This document shows positions 23,501 to 35,309 of a stretch of 64,000 nucleotides of DNA, in pieces. The notes under the pieces are model-generated. The model was not told the origin of the DNA. It worked only from the letters and a program-made list of their open reading frames with translations, and did not search any database. The first letter of the stretch is position 1, and each line of letters starts with the position of its first letter. The DNA is taken from contig MU401527.1 of NCBI GenBank assembly GCA_022579005.1, positions 101,940-165,939 of the forward strand. The letters are read 5' to 3'. The translations under genes and the position numbers were made by a program. This DNA is from Poronia punctata (Eukaryota > Ascomycota > Sordariomycetes > Xylariales > Xylariaceae).

Positions 23501-25790
23501 ATCGACCATCCGCCGATTCTACCCCTTCCGCCCCTGAGCCAAGAGCTATGCCACCCTAGAGACTATTGCGAGCTCGGGTCTCCTCACGGGCAAATTAACC
23601 CTACCACACCCATTTATCCCATGAGAAATGTGTTGTATTACCAAAATCAGACGTGCGTTGGGTCCCATACATTGCAGACCAGGAAGGTTATTAAACACCC
23701 CTTCGCACGACGAAGGAGAGTCTCCATAAGCCCATAAGCGTATGCCCTCCGAGTGGCACCACCGCTGCGGCAGAGATATGAATACCTTCTCGAGGACCGA
23801 GACTCCCTCAAGAATGTCAAGGAAGCAACCAGGCTGCCTGGCAATAAAGTCTTTACAGGTATAATCCGCGCTACCCGATATGGTCCTTCTCCCCCCCCCT
23901 AGATATGGTGCATCTACTCATGCTGTACAGCAGTAGGTAGATGCTGGGGTCTTGCTTGCGAGCATTCTGTATGGTGGAAAGCATGGTCATCTAGCAAGGC
24001 GATTCGCCACTTGTTTGTGTGATGAGGAGAATAACTGAGGAAAGGGCAACCTTGAATCCTTGATTTCGGCCTTAGATGTCTTGTTCACCCCTTCAGAAAG
24101 TGGATAGGTAGGACCATCGACACGCATGGTCGAATTCTTGCAAATATGTGCTCTGTCCCGTCCCACACACTTCCCCTTTATTCCTCTTCTTCTCCCTTTT
24201 CATGTCCTGTCCCCTAAGTGCCTCTTCATATTTTCTTAATGGGCCTCTAACACGCTACTGTACAGACGACGCAGAAAAAACGCAGATATTATCCCGTCAT
24301 GTCTACTTAAAGCGTAAGCTACTCGTTAATGTCAGCGAACTAATGCGGGAATATCAATAGGCGTCACATACCGGAGCCGATACTAAATTACAAACAAAAC
24401 AAGTGTGATATATCACTTCTTAAACAACCCTTTTTCGATCTATGCTGTAATTAAAGTAAGGTACCTGACCTTTTAGCTATAGCACGTCACAAATTAAAAG
24501 GGGTTGATTTACGTGTAGACATGCAAATCATCTGCACGTTGGACATGTACCGTACTTTGCCTTTGCTATATACTTTCGCTCGTCTACTTGTATCGTAATA
24601 CTCGTTATCATTCTCTTGTATTTACCTACAGTCTGGTACGATACGTAGTTGTGCTGTGGATTATGGCTTTCTTGGCACGCTGACTTCTCATACGCCGACC
24701 CTTCTTCTACACAGTTGTGGTTACCCCGCGTTTAACCGGCAGAAGCATTCCCCAAGATTACATATACGAGTACGCTTGCCCCTTTCCCCCTAAATACATA
24801 CGGCTATAACATTGAATGTTATATATAATTTGTATTATGCGTGTATATCCTAATACGGAGTCTATAACAAGCACTACCAACTCAAACAGAGACTTGTACT
24901 CGTAGATAGAAACGTATCAAGTGAACCAAGTATATATACCTCGATTAGAGTAACAGTAGAGGTTGCAGGTGCTTTCTGAAAGGGAGGCACCTGATAACCT
25001 ATGCAAGTAGTCTACCTAGGAAGATGGTGCACCATTCCTCAAATCTGATGTTTCTGTGAGGGTATTTGTCTGGGTTCTTTCAAAATTGTCCGTCTTCCCG
25101 CTCCTTCTTCTGCCAAGGGCCCAAGACACAATCTGAGAGGTATGCATCTTTTTATCCGAGGTATCGTGGCTTGGGGATATTTCCAAGTTGAGGCTGCTAA
25201 TAACAAATATGGGTTTCAAACCATTCATTTAAATCGTTGGAAGGTGGCTGGCTGGATAGGTTACCTACCTACCTTACCTATCACTTTCTCTTGACTCCTG
25301 GCCATGAATGTTTGATATAATGTAGGTTTCCAGGTAGCAAATACAATGATGTAATTAGTAGCCAGCAGCGAAATAAGTTTTTGTTTGATTATTTACAGGT
25401 TAGGTTACTCCTTTGCTTGGGCTAGACAAACAACTTTTTTCCCCCCTTGGTTCTCCTGATGGATGGTTTATTCCATCTCGTGGTTTCGGGTTTGATTGGG
25501 GATCTGGAGCTTTCAATTCAACCCCTCTCTTATTTTACACGTAGAGTAATTTAAGACATCCAATGACGAGCTAGATGATATACATAAGTGCCCAACTAAT
25601 GACACACAGGGCGGGCACATCCCTTTATGTGGTGCTACCTATCTTGTCGCGCCTTCCTCCGTCACGGTACTTAATTACTTATTTACTAATTAAAAAAAAC
25701 CAAAAAACCCCATTAACAAGTCTTCAACCTACAGCAAGCCACACAACCAAAACTAGTAATAATAGATCCAGACAAGCCCTTTTCTTCATC
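17530..25790. other. 8 kb gene-poor region
   Basis: More than 8 kb with only short, overlapping, unrecognised ORFs (none above about 95 codons) on either strand. A minus-strand frame at 17672-17953 has CDCC and CQS cysteine motifs and could be an upstream exon of the zinc-ribbon gene, but I cannot join them. Base composition is ordinary, not AT-collapsed, so this is not a fully RIP-mutated block. Many CCTAGGTA-like short motifs occur. I see no tRNA, rRNA or transposon ORF. The last 100 bases are the leader of the next gene. Confidence 0.5.
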
Positions 25791-27097
25791 ATGGCCGAGA
25801 ACACGGGCTCGGGAACAGCAGCAGCCCCCGCGGCATCCTATTCGACAGACCCCGCCTTGTACGTGTACACGTCCCTGACGGCGGGGTCGTCGCACATCGT
25901 GACGGCCACGTCGCGTCTCGAGACCATCCTGCGCGCCAACAGGGTGCCCTTCAAAGCGCTCGATATCGCCACCGACGAGAAGGCTCGTATGATATGGGGT
26001 CGTCGGGCGGGAAAAGATGCAAACGGTCGCGTGCGCAAGTTACCGGCTCTTGTACAGATGGGTTTGGTATTGGGTGTAAGTTTTTTTTTTTTTTTTTTTG
26101 TTTCTTTCCTTGTTGCTTGATTATTTACTTATATTTATACGAAAAATTACAGGACCTAGTGGAAATCGAGGAATGGAACGAATACGGAGAGCTTAAACAG
26201 CATGTCAAGATATACTACGATGATTACACGATACCTCCAAAGAGTCAGGCGCAAGCCCCCATAGCTATGAGACCTCTTAACCAGCCATTCCCGACTTCTT
26301 CTTCAGCTTCCTCCTCCTCCGCTTCAAAGACCACGGCCGCGCCCACGGCTTCTTCCAAGGCCTCGGCTGCGCCGGCTCCCCCTCCATTACCCACCGACAA
26401 AGACAAGACCAAGATCCCCCTCTCGTCCACGTCGTCTCCAAAGACTACGGCGCAAACGACGAAGAAAGCTCCCGCTCCCGCTCCCGCCCCCGCCCCCTCG
26501 GCACAGAGTAATTTCGCCGAAGAAGTCGCGCAAAAGGCGAAACAGGTTCGTTTGGAAAGACTAAGAGAAAAGGTTCATGGGAAGAAAGATGTGCCGGCTA
26601 CTACGTCTTCTAAAGATAAAGAGAACGAGAAACCTACTACTACTACTGCTACTACCGTGTCCAAGAAGGTGGATGAGGATGGCGAGGACGAAGATGATAG
26701 TAGTAGTGAAGATGACTCGGACTCGGACTCTGACGATGATGATGCGGAGACGAAGGCTGTTACGGACAAGGTTGGTGGTTTGAAGATTGGCGAGAAAAAG
26801 AAGGCGGATGAGGAAAGCGATGAGGATGAAGATGATAGTGAAGATGACGAGGACGAGGATGATGATGAAGAGGAGACGAAAGCCAAGGTTGGCGATTTGA
26901 AAAAGAAGGTGGATAAGGATAAAGTGGAGGAGAGCGATGAGGATAGCGAGGATGAAGATGATAGTGAAGAAGATGATGAGGACGAGGACGACGACGATGA
27001 TGATGAGGAAGAAGATGAAGACGAGAGTAGCGAAGACGAAAAAGAGAAGGAGAAGGAGAAAGTGAAAGCAAAAGGGCCTTCTACCACTACCAAATAA
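25791..27097 (+). CDS. SH3BGR-like thioredoxin-fold protein with long acidic tail
   Basis: Two exons, 25791-26075 and 26153-27097, join in phase 0 to 409 residues. Residues about 20-118 form an SH3BGR/glutaredoxin-like fold: LYVYTSLTAG, a helix with ETILRANRVPFKALDIATDEKAR, then RKLPALVQMG-LVLGDLVEIEEWNEYGELKQ across the splice. The CxxC of active glutaredoxins is absent, so it should not be a redox enzyme. It continues with an Ala/Pro/Ser/Thr linker, a basic helix (EEVAQKAKQVRLERLREK), and about 150 residues of Asp/Glu/Ser repeats with KVGDLKKK-type spacers. The acidic tail is like that of mammalian SH3BGR. The intron starts with a 20-base poly-T run. The ATG chosen is the first after a leader full of stops; the frame is open further upstream without conserved sequence. 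Cellular role unknown. Confidence 0.85.
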
Positions 27098-27416
27098 GCA
27101 TAAAATAAGAAACGTCTAATTCAAACATATTTTTGCCTTTTCCTCGTCTCCTTTTGTAACTTGTGCAATTAATCGATCAACGAAAAAAGATTAGTAAATC
27201 ATCGAGGACAGACTTGCTGATTACGGGTGCGCGCGCATGCTCTTATATATGTGCCCCTCGGTACGAAGACTGCTTAATACCCCTCTACGTATACTGCAAA
27301 GACGAATAGGCGAAAGTGAAAATAAACAAACAAGTAAACAAGCTTCAACCAAATGTTACAAATCTATTTCCGGCCCTTCATATTTACCGCTATCTACCTA
27401 CCTTCTTCAATTTTTT
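27098..27416. other. Short convergent intergenic spacer
   Basis: 319 bases between the ends of two convergent genes. It should contain both 3' UTRs; nothing else is visible. Confidence 0.5.
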
Positions 27417-30400
27417 TTAATACAAGCCCTCATCATCACTAGCCGTGGGGTCCTGGAATTGCGCAACAGCCTTTCCTTTCCCTTTCGCTCGTCCATTGAC
27501 GCGAACCGAACCGGTATCACTTGCTTCATAATGACCATCATCGTCGTCGCTATACGCCGCGATCCCTTTCCCCTTTCCCACCACGGCCTTTCCCTTTCCC
27601 TTACCGCCCTTGGAAGAGGGTCTGTCGAATGTAGCGGGCATCTGTGTTGTTTGTTGTGGTTTATCCTTGGTACCCTCAAATGTCGCGCGCACTTGTTCGT
27701 AATGGGCGAGTTCGCCGGCGCTGACGCTGGGGATGAGCTCCCGGTTCGCGTCTAAAAAGTCCTTCTCCGTAACCATGACGGCTATGTCCTCGGGAGTGGC
27801 GTAATGATCGAAGAAGTTGGCTGTGGATATTGGTTGTTCTGGACGGCTTGCGTTGAGGGCTTTGATCTTGGAGTCGACGGCGGTTGCTTGTCGAGTTACG
27901 GCTTTCAACATGGCGTCGCTGCATAGCGCGTAAAAGTCTGCGCCAGTGTAGGTGTAAGGTAGCTGCTCGGCGACGGCGGGTAACGAGACGGAGGGGTGGA
28001 GAGTAAATCTGCGCAAGTTCAATTCACATTAGTATGGGTTTCTTTGGCGGGGAGATGGACAGGTTGCGCGTGGCGACCCCTTTTTGACTTACTTTCTTGT
28101 CAAGGCTTCCATAATCTTCAGCTGCTTGTCGTGTGTATCAGATACGCCTAGATAAAGCATCTTATCGAATCGACCAGGACGGAGCAGCGCTTGGTCGAGC
28201 AGATCTGGTCGATTGGTGGCGCCGATAACAAACACACCCCCGCCTCCATCATCGCTGCCAGACATGCCGTCTAATTCGGCCAGGAGCTGTGACACGATGC
28301 GGTCCATGACGCCGCCGCTGTCGCCTTGGTTTCCTCTCTTGGGCGCTACCGAATCCAGTTCGTCAAAGAACACGACACAAGGACGAGCATCGCGGGCGCG
28401 CTGGAATACCCTCCGAACATTGGCTTCCGATTCACCAATGTACATATTCAACAACTCGGGGCCTTTGACGCTGAAGAAATTTAGGCTGTATTCTGTCGCG
28501 ATAGCCTTGGCAAGCAGCGTCTTGCCTGTTCCGGGAGGGCCATAGAACAGGATGCCAGACCGTTTCTTCATGCCCTTGGCGAATAACTCGGGCCGCTCCA
28601 AGGGTAGTTGAATGGTTTCCATGACGGCTTCTTTGACATTGTTCAGACCACCGACATCATCCCACGTCACATTCGGAATCTTGGGTGCTCCGATGGAGTC
28701 GGCAAAGTTCTTGCGAGCAGCCTCAACCGCCACGTCAAAGTCTGCCTTGGTTAAAGACCTAGCCGAGGGCCCGCCAGCGACCTGAATATCCCGTATAGTG
28801 ATGCCCGTCTCTTGGCTGGAGGTTTTCTTCGACAACGCTTCGAGGCGCGAGTCTCGAGCGACCATCGCCCTTTCCACCACGTCGACTAGATCGCCTGCGA
28901 CGAGAGCTGCCGTCTTGAGAGCGACACCGCCAAGCTCGACATCGGGTGCCAAGGACAGTCCTCGACCATCTATGATGGAGCTGAGGATCCCTTCACGTTC
29001 GCCCTCGTCAGGGGCCGTCATCTCTATCTCGTGCGTGAACAGTCCCCGTACTCCATCTGGGACCTTGTCCACTTCGGTCGTGGTGGCGATCAGGACCCTA
29101 GCATCTGCCAGGATCTCCTTTACGGCAGTTACCATTCGATCCGCCGTCAGCGCCTCGACGTGTCGAATAAGGAGGGAGCAGCATTCGGGCCCGCAGCTCA
29201 TGGCACGATCTGCTCGTGCCTTGAGGAAGCCCTCTGTTTTCACGTCACTACCTCCAGCGCCGCTCTCGTTGACGATGTCATATGCATCGATGGTGAAAGT
29301 ATGAAGACCGATGTCGGAAGATGCCTTCTCCGCCACGGTTGCTTTCCCAATATTACGTTGCGTTGAAACGAGTAGGATAGCTACCGGAGGCATCTTCAGA
29401 TGGATGGCCCGCTTGCTAGTCGCGGCTGCCATGAGCTCCCTCAATCTTCGTCTGAGAGGAGATACGAATTTCCGTGGAGACTGTGAGAGTGTGGCAACAG
29501 GCGCTATGGCTGAGGACCGGGGAGCTTCCTCGAGGCCGAGGTAGAGTGGCCAGCTGCTTTCCTTTGTGCCTGGGAGAGAGCAAGTGGTGCTTCCCGATTG
29601 CGCGATCTGTGTGGAAGCCGTGTTTACACAGGCAACAGAGCCCCATATGTCTTCTTCATCCAAGTCCTCATTTTCGGATTTCTGTCTTACTATATGGCTC
29701 ACACGGAACCAGGCGACGGCGTCTGCTTTGGACGCAGTCTTGGTCGAGGATCTACCCGAGCCGGAGATGGCTAATAGGTCATCGACGGCAAGCCCTTCAT
29801 TCGAGCCCACCGTTTCCTGGAGGGCTCGTCCGAGTCCCGTATCTATGGGCACGGCTATTAGATCGCCCGTTTTCACGATGCGCAAGCTCTTTGCGAAATG
29901 GCTTTTCAACCCGCCCAGGATGGCTGTCTGCAATGCTTTCTCAGACGAAACGGGGGTCCGAATCTGCTGTATCGTCACATCCCTTGCATAGGGTGGACGG
30001 GACGCGCCGGTGATTTTGGCCTGGCCAGGTCTAGGGGGATAGGCATGCCGCTTCAGGGGCGAGAGACGAACGTAAGGCGTGTTTTCTAGATTGGCTAGGA
30101 GGAGGGGCGACATATGCACTCCTGGCCCGCTTGGCTTCTGGATTTGAGACTCAAAGAAAGACAATCGTCGGCCGCGAGGCTCATGCTTGGAGCTAGGAAT
30201 TCTGGTCATAGGCCGACGAGAATAACCTTCAGGCAGTCCAAAAATCTTGGCAGGTCGCCAGCTCGGCTCTTTGTCCAACTGCTCGAAGCTTCCCAACCCG
30301 AACAAGCCGCCTCCGTTGACCGGCGGCTCTTCAGCTGCTTCGACCCGCACCCAATCTCCTGAGAAGCAGCCGATTCGTGTCAACGAGTTGATGTCGACAA

Positions 30401-31762
30401 ACACGAACGCCTCTTCGTCGTCTTCAGCCGTCGGCTTGGGGTGGAGCAAGTCGGCAGGAATTGTGTTGAGTAGGCCATTTGCTTTGAATAGCCGACCTTT
30501 GGGCCGGTCGAGGCGCGCAGTTGTAGCCGTGAAGCTCGAGAATACGGATCCAGGCGTTTGCACGCCATTAGTCTTTCTGCCACGGAGGGTCCCAATAGTC
30601 CCAATAGTCATGGGTGTTCCCGGCTGCATTGTAGATATGCCGCTGGCGTTGGTTGTAGGTAGGGTGGGCAAGGAGAGAGATATCATTTCATCCATCGAGT
30701 CATCCGACAAGTCGTCTTCATTCTCCAGCTCGGACACTTCGGTTTCAGTCTCAGTAACGAAATCCGACGTCTCATTCGGCGCATCGGTCTTGTAGCGATC
30801 CTCTGCCGCAGAATAGAATTGGTCGTTGGCCGTGTCTTCGTCGTCGTGGTCGACGCCATTCAGCGCCTGGGCCGAGGCTAAGGAGGCACGATCCTGTTTA
30901 GACTGGGCATGGCCGCGCGTCAGGATAATCCTAGTACTTGGAGCGAGGACACCCTGGGCTACAGGTTCGCATAGCATCACTTTTCCAGGATTGGGAGGGA
31001 TATGGGTAATAGGGTGCGGCGGTAAAGGTAAGGGGAAGAGATCGCCATTGTGTACAACTCTCAGGGTGCCTAACGCCGCACGCAGACCAGCAGCGAGCCG
31101 CTCGGCAGGAGTGTCAAGCGTTGCGCGCCCTTTTCCTTTGCCACTTGGGTGGTCTCTGAAGAAAGTACCCTCGCCATTTTCTAGTCTTCTCACGAGCTCG
31201 CTCTCCAGATGGACAAACACGGTGTCAAGGGTTATGGCCGATACATCGAGCACGTGTATTTCAATCCCACTCCTACTATGACTCGACAGCTTAGACGGGG
31301 CAAGTTGTTGAAGGGTGGTCGCAAAGTTCTGGAGCGCCAAGGACGCAGGGGAGAATTGGAGAGTCGAATGGGCAAGAGCAGTCGATTTAGTGACAGGAAC
31401 AACGGTCCAGTTAGTTCGTTGGGGTGTGGCATTAGGAGTCCACGGCGCAATAGCTACATAGAGGACTTGGGGGCTATAGTTCTGGTCGACATCGTCGGGT
31501 TCTAGGGATAGTTAGAGACTGGGACATGGCAACGGGCCCGCCTAGGGTTGGAAATGGAGAGGGGAAGCGATTTACCATGTTGTAGTAAGTGAGGAAACAA
31601 ATCAGCAAACAGGTCGTCAGACAAGATGCCAACATCCCCTCTTACGTGGTCGTCCAAAACTAGCCGGGCTGAAATCGGCGGTTTATCTTCTCTTCTTCTC
31701 CGTCTATGTCTAGATCTTCGAGATTTATCCAGCGCGCGGCTCGGGACTGTCATGGTCGCCAT
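27417..31762 (-). CDS. PEX6: Peroxisome biogenesis AAA ATPase Pex6
   Basis: Three exons on the minus strand, 31762-31576, 31501-28093 and 28008-27417, join to 1395 residues, the usual size in moulds. The C-terminal AAA (D2) domain is complete: WDDVGGLNNVKEAVMETIQLPLE, Walker A GPPGTGKT (about residues 1050-1057), Walker B VVFFDELD (acidic pair about 1109-1110), sensor-1 GATNRPDLLDQALLRPGRFDK and the Pex6-typical MLYLGVSDTHDKQ. The D1 Walker A is degenerate (STQRNIGKAT), as is known for Pex6. The N-terminal half is long and variable with acidic Ser-rich insertions, and the tail has GKGKGKA-type repeats. With Pex1, Pex6 extracts ubiquitinated Pex5 from the peroxisomal membrane to recycle it. 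It is divergent from the lipase gene to the right. Very secure. Confidence 0.97.
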
Positions 31763-33083
31763 GTCTCGCGCACCTTGCCGCCTCCCCGGCTGACCGAATG
31801 TCGAGCTTGAGTTGCAATGCGCCGAGTCAATTCATTAGGCGCTTATAGTCGAGGAACTTGCAAAGCGCTAACCCATTGGACGCCCACAAGATTTCGAAGA
31901 GGGCGAAAGAACTAGATGAAGATATTCTCGACAAGAAGCAATGCGTATAATAGGTCGTAACACGTAGTAGCACACGCCAAAGCAAACATCTGTGCTGGGC
32001 AGACAACGCGGGAAGCTTCGGCTTTGCTCTACCTTTCTCCGACGTCGTGAATTAGCCTGTCTGGTAGGGGCACATTTGGCCGAGGCATATTGGATAGGTG
32101 CAACATAGCGCAACATCTAACGCCTAACCTAGGTAGGGTAGGGGCGGCTTCCGGTAATTGGCACTACACAGTATGAAAGCTCGGTGGTGTTTGGGGTCAA
32201 AGTGTGGAGAACCTCCGTACTTGACCTCACTGCGGTGGCACTGGCAGCGGGGGCAGCCACCAGCCTGGCCTGACTTGCTGTCTCACTCTTGATGTGCTGG
32301 ATCGCTGGAACACGCTTTCATCATTGAAGATGATGCATGTAGCCTCGCAATAAGTGGCATCACGCGATATATTTGGACGTCATAAGTACTGAATGATCGA
32401 GACGGCTCGCCAAAAGGACAATTCGTTCTATCGCGTGGCAAACGGCATCGTCTTTTCTTACCTTCGAGTATATGTACTCGTAGGGATTAGGTACTCTACG
32501 TTGCATAGGGACCTTACCTAAAGGTACCAGCGCCGGCTGCAGCTATCGAACAATAGCTGGATCTCACATGCGAGCCTTGGCAATACAACTGAAAACCCCC
32601 ACGTTGACAAAACAGTAATAGGGGCTTTTGTCCCAGTTTTACATACGTACGAGTATGTCTGTCTCTCGTAGTCTTGGTGATTGTATTTTGCAAGGACATC
32701 TATTTGTCATTGCTGCCGGCCAGAGTGCACCAGTTACTGAGAATGCGAACGAACCCTAACCTAGCAAGTAAGCGGTAGGTATATCCCTTGCCACCACGTT
32801 GTAGTGGTGAAATAAAAGCCCAGCTAGAGGCTAGACGACTGCCAAGTTTCTGAGGACTGCCAGGTTTGGTATCCATCATGAGGTCACACCTGACCCCCGG
32901 ATGAACTTTCTTTGATAGTTTTTTTGTTCTAACAACTTGTAAGTTGGTAATGAGTTGACAAAACTTGCCTTCCTACGCATATATATTATCGACTCCCTAA
33001 TACTGCCATGGAGCGTCTAAGAAACGGTTTCCAATTCGTGTTATTTGTCAAGTCTTTAATCACACATCATACCTACAGGCAAA
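31763..33083. promoter_or_regulatory. Divergent promoter region between PEX6 and the lipase gene
   Basis: 1.3 kb between two genes transcribed away from each other, so it should hold both promoters. I see no ORF, repeat or clear TATA box that I could assign with confidence. Confidence 0.45.
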
Positions 33084-35309
33084 ATGGGTGAAATCATCGA
33101 GGATGAAGCGATGGAGGATGCGTCGTCTCCCCACGAAACTATCGTCGCGGCAACCGCCGCTGCCTTTGCTAAACAGTCCGAGAAACTGTCCCTCGAAAAA
33201 CCTCTAAGCTCCGAAAACCCGAAATCTATTGCAACTGAAGCCAAATTCGTCACCGATCAGGACGCCGTTATAGTGACTGCAGATGGCAACCGCTTACCAC
33301 CCGTTCCTCCCCAAGAGGCTTATAAACTCAACGCCCTGAAGGAACAGCTGGAAACGGAAGGTTCAGAACCGTTTGCCGATATGAAAAAGAGCGATATCGA
33401 ACGTGCATCGAAGGACGCAGATGCCCAGGAGGAATCTCCGGCAAGCCCCCTCTCGAAACCGGTCCGTGAGGCTATTCGAGGTCGGCACCATCATGCCGAT
33501 ACTTCCAATTTATCAACGCCAACATCCAACTTTACGACCCATCCACTTTTCCCCGCGCTTCCGCTATACGGTCCCCCGTCTTTACTTCGAAACCTTCAAT
33601 GTTGGATATTTAGGGTGTCATCGTTCTTCCTGAGCGCCGCCTTTTTAGCTGTGATCGTATTAGGGGCCTTGTTCACCAAGATACCCGCAGCATGTTCAAG
33701 AACATGGCTCTGCCTGACTTGTAGAAATCCTGACGAGTCGAGAGTATTTTTTGAGGAAGAAGCCCGTCGTAGCAGCATCCGAAAAGAGCGAGAAAGGTCC
33801 TGGAAACGAAGGAGGTCAATAAGCAGGGGCGAAGATGGCCAGACGTGTGCTACGGACGAGGAGGGGTTTATCCCGACGGAAGGCGGACCGGATCCCGTCG
33901 TTTGTGACGTGGGATATTACGCGCGCCGTGTGGGCTTAGATGTCGAGGAGTTCCAGGTACAAACGGAAGATGGTTTCATCATTGATCTGTGGCATGTCTA
34001 TGATCCCCGGGAATATACGAGGCTAGGCGAAGACGCTAGGTCTGATCGAGGGCCGGCGGTCTTTACAGGGCAAAGCAGGAAGCGGCTCAAGGATCCTTCA
34101 CAAAAACGAAAGTTTCCCGTCCTGTTGATGCATGGCTTGCTCCAAAGTGCTGGCGCATATTGTGTCAATGACGACGATTCCTTAGCCTTCTACCTCTGCA
34201 AGGCGGGATATGATGTCTGGTTAGGCAACAACAGATGTGGGTTCAAGCCTAGACATGCACTCTTGGACTACTCGGATCCCCGGATGTGGTGTTGGAACAT
34301 CCGCCAGATGGGCATTTTCGACCTGTCGGCCCTCGTCTCGCGAGTTCTGGCCGAGACCAGCTTCAAGAAAGTAGGCCTGATCTGCCATTCGCAGGGCACG
34401 ACCGAGACCTTTGTGGCTCTTGCCAAGGGCCAACGACCAGAGTTGGGCGAGAAACTTAGCGTTTTTTGTGCGCTGGCGCCGGCAGCTTACGCAGGTCCAT
34501 TGATTGGCAAAATGTACTTCAAGTTTATGCGTGTAATATCGCCAGACCTCTTTCGTCTGGTGTTCGGCATCCACGCTTTCATCCCCATCATGATGACGAT
34601 GCATTCCATCTTGAACCCTCGTCTCTACGGTTGGCTTGGATACACTGTCTTTTCGTTTTTGTTTGACTGGACAGACGAGCGCTGGGACCGCGAACTAAGG
34701 GATCGTATGTTCCAGTTCGCGCCTGTCTATGTCAGTGCCGAGTCGATGCGCTGGTGGCTTGGGAGAGAATGCTTCGCAAAGCATAAGTGTATCCTGTCCA
34801 CTAAAGATCAGTGGCGCTCTGAGGAGAGAGAAGACGGGGAGCATGAGGCAGAGGGCCTCCCGGACGCCGCACACAAACGAACCAAATCCGACAAGGGCGT
34901 CGTCCCGCCAAAAGGATCGGCTGGTATGCCACGGCGGCAGTCCCGAGGATCAACTGCATGGTATAACGAGCAAGCACCCCCGTTTGCCCTGTGGGTCGCA
35001 GGAAGAGACAATCTGGTTAATGGAGAGAGACTCCTTCGTCGGTTTGAGCGAGGTAGGGAACCGCATGTCAATGTCGTTCATACTAAAGTCATCCCTGAAT
35101 ATGAGCACCTGGACGTCATATGGGCAATGGATGCAGTCAGCCAAGTCTTTGAAGAAGTCAAAGAAGTACTGTGGAAGACGTGTCCGGCTAGAGACGATTG
35201 CAGGGTGCCGATAGGCTGCGAACATGTGTCCAATTGGGCCCCTCCGAGCCGGAAGACAAACCCAGAATCGTCAGAAGACCCAGAGCAGTCGAGTAGTGAC
35301 TCCACATAA
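33084..35309 (+). CDS. Membrane-anchored acid-lipase / sterol esterase (Yeh/Tgl1 type)
   Basis: Single exon, 741 residues. It has an acidic disordered N-terminus (about 1-150), one hydrophobic anchor segment (about residues 175-205, SSFFLSAAFLAVIVLGALF), then the alpha/beta-hydrolase lipase region: YYARRVGLDVEEFQVQTEDGFIIDLWHV, LLMHGLLQSAGAYCVND, GYDVWLGNNRCG and the nucleophile elbow CHSQGTTE with S436. The acid is probably D642 in AGRDNLVNG and the base H675 in YEHLDVIWAMDA. The elbow has Cys in place of the first Gly of GxSxG. These proteins hydrolyse steryl esters at lipid droplets or the plasma membrane in yeast. A poorly conserved insertion (about residues 575-630) separates the elbow and the acid. 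Specific substrate is inferred from the family. Confidence 0.88.
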   Translation: MGEIIEDEAMEDASSPHETIVAATAAAFAKQSEKLSLEKPLSSENPKSIATEAKFVTDQDAVIVTADGNRLPPVPPQEAYKLNALKEQLETEGSEPFADMKKSDIERASKDADAQEESPASPLSKPVREAIRGRHHHADTSNLSTPTSNFTTHPLFPALPLYGPPSLLRNLQCWIFRVSSFFLSAAFLAVIVLGALFTKIPAACSRTWLCLTCRNPDESRVFFEEEARRSSIRKERERSWKRRRSISRGEDGQTCATDEEGFIPTEGGPDPVVCDVGYYARRVGLDVEEFQVQTEDGFIIDLWHVYDPREYTRLGEDARSDRGPAVFTGQSRKRLKDPSQKRKFPVLLMHGLLQSAGAYCVNDDDSLAFYLCKAGYDVWLGNNRCGFKPRHALLDYSDPRMWCWNIRQMGIFDLSALVSRVLAETSFKKVGLICHSQGTTETFVALAKGQRPELGEKLSVFCALAPAAYAGPLIGKMYFKFMRVISPDLFRLVFGIHAFIPIMMTMHSILNPRLYGWLGYTVFSFLFDWTDERWDRELRDRMFQFAPVYVSAESMRWWLGRECFAKHKCILSTKDQWRSEEREDGEHEAEGLPDAAHKRTKSDKGVVPPKGSAGMPRRQSRGSTAWYNEQAPPFALWVAGRDNLVNGERLLRRFERGREPHVNVVHTKVIPEYEHLDVIWAMDAVSQVFEEVKEVLWKTCPARDDCRVPIGCEHVSNWAPPSRKTNPESSEDPEQSSSDST

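Noticed and set aside
26575..27093. Polyserine protein on the minus strand
   Set aside because: Antisense shadow of the Asp/Glu repeat tail of the SH3BGR-like gene.
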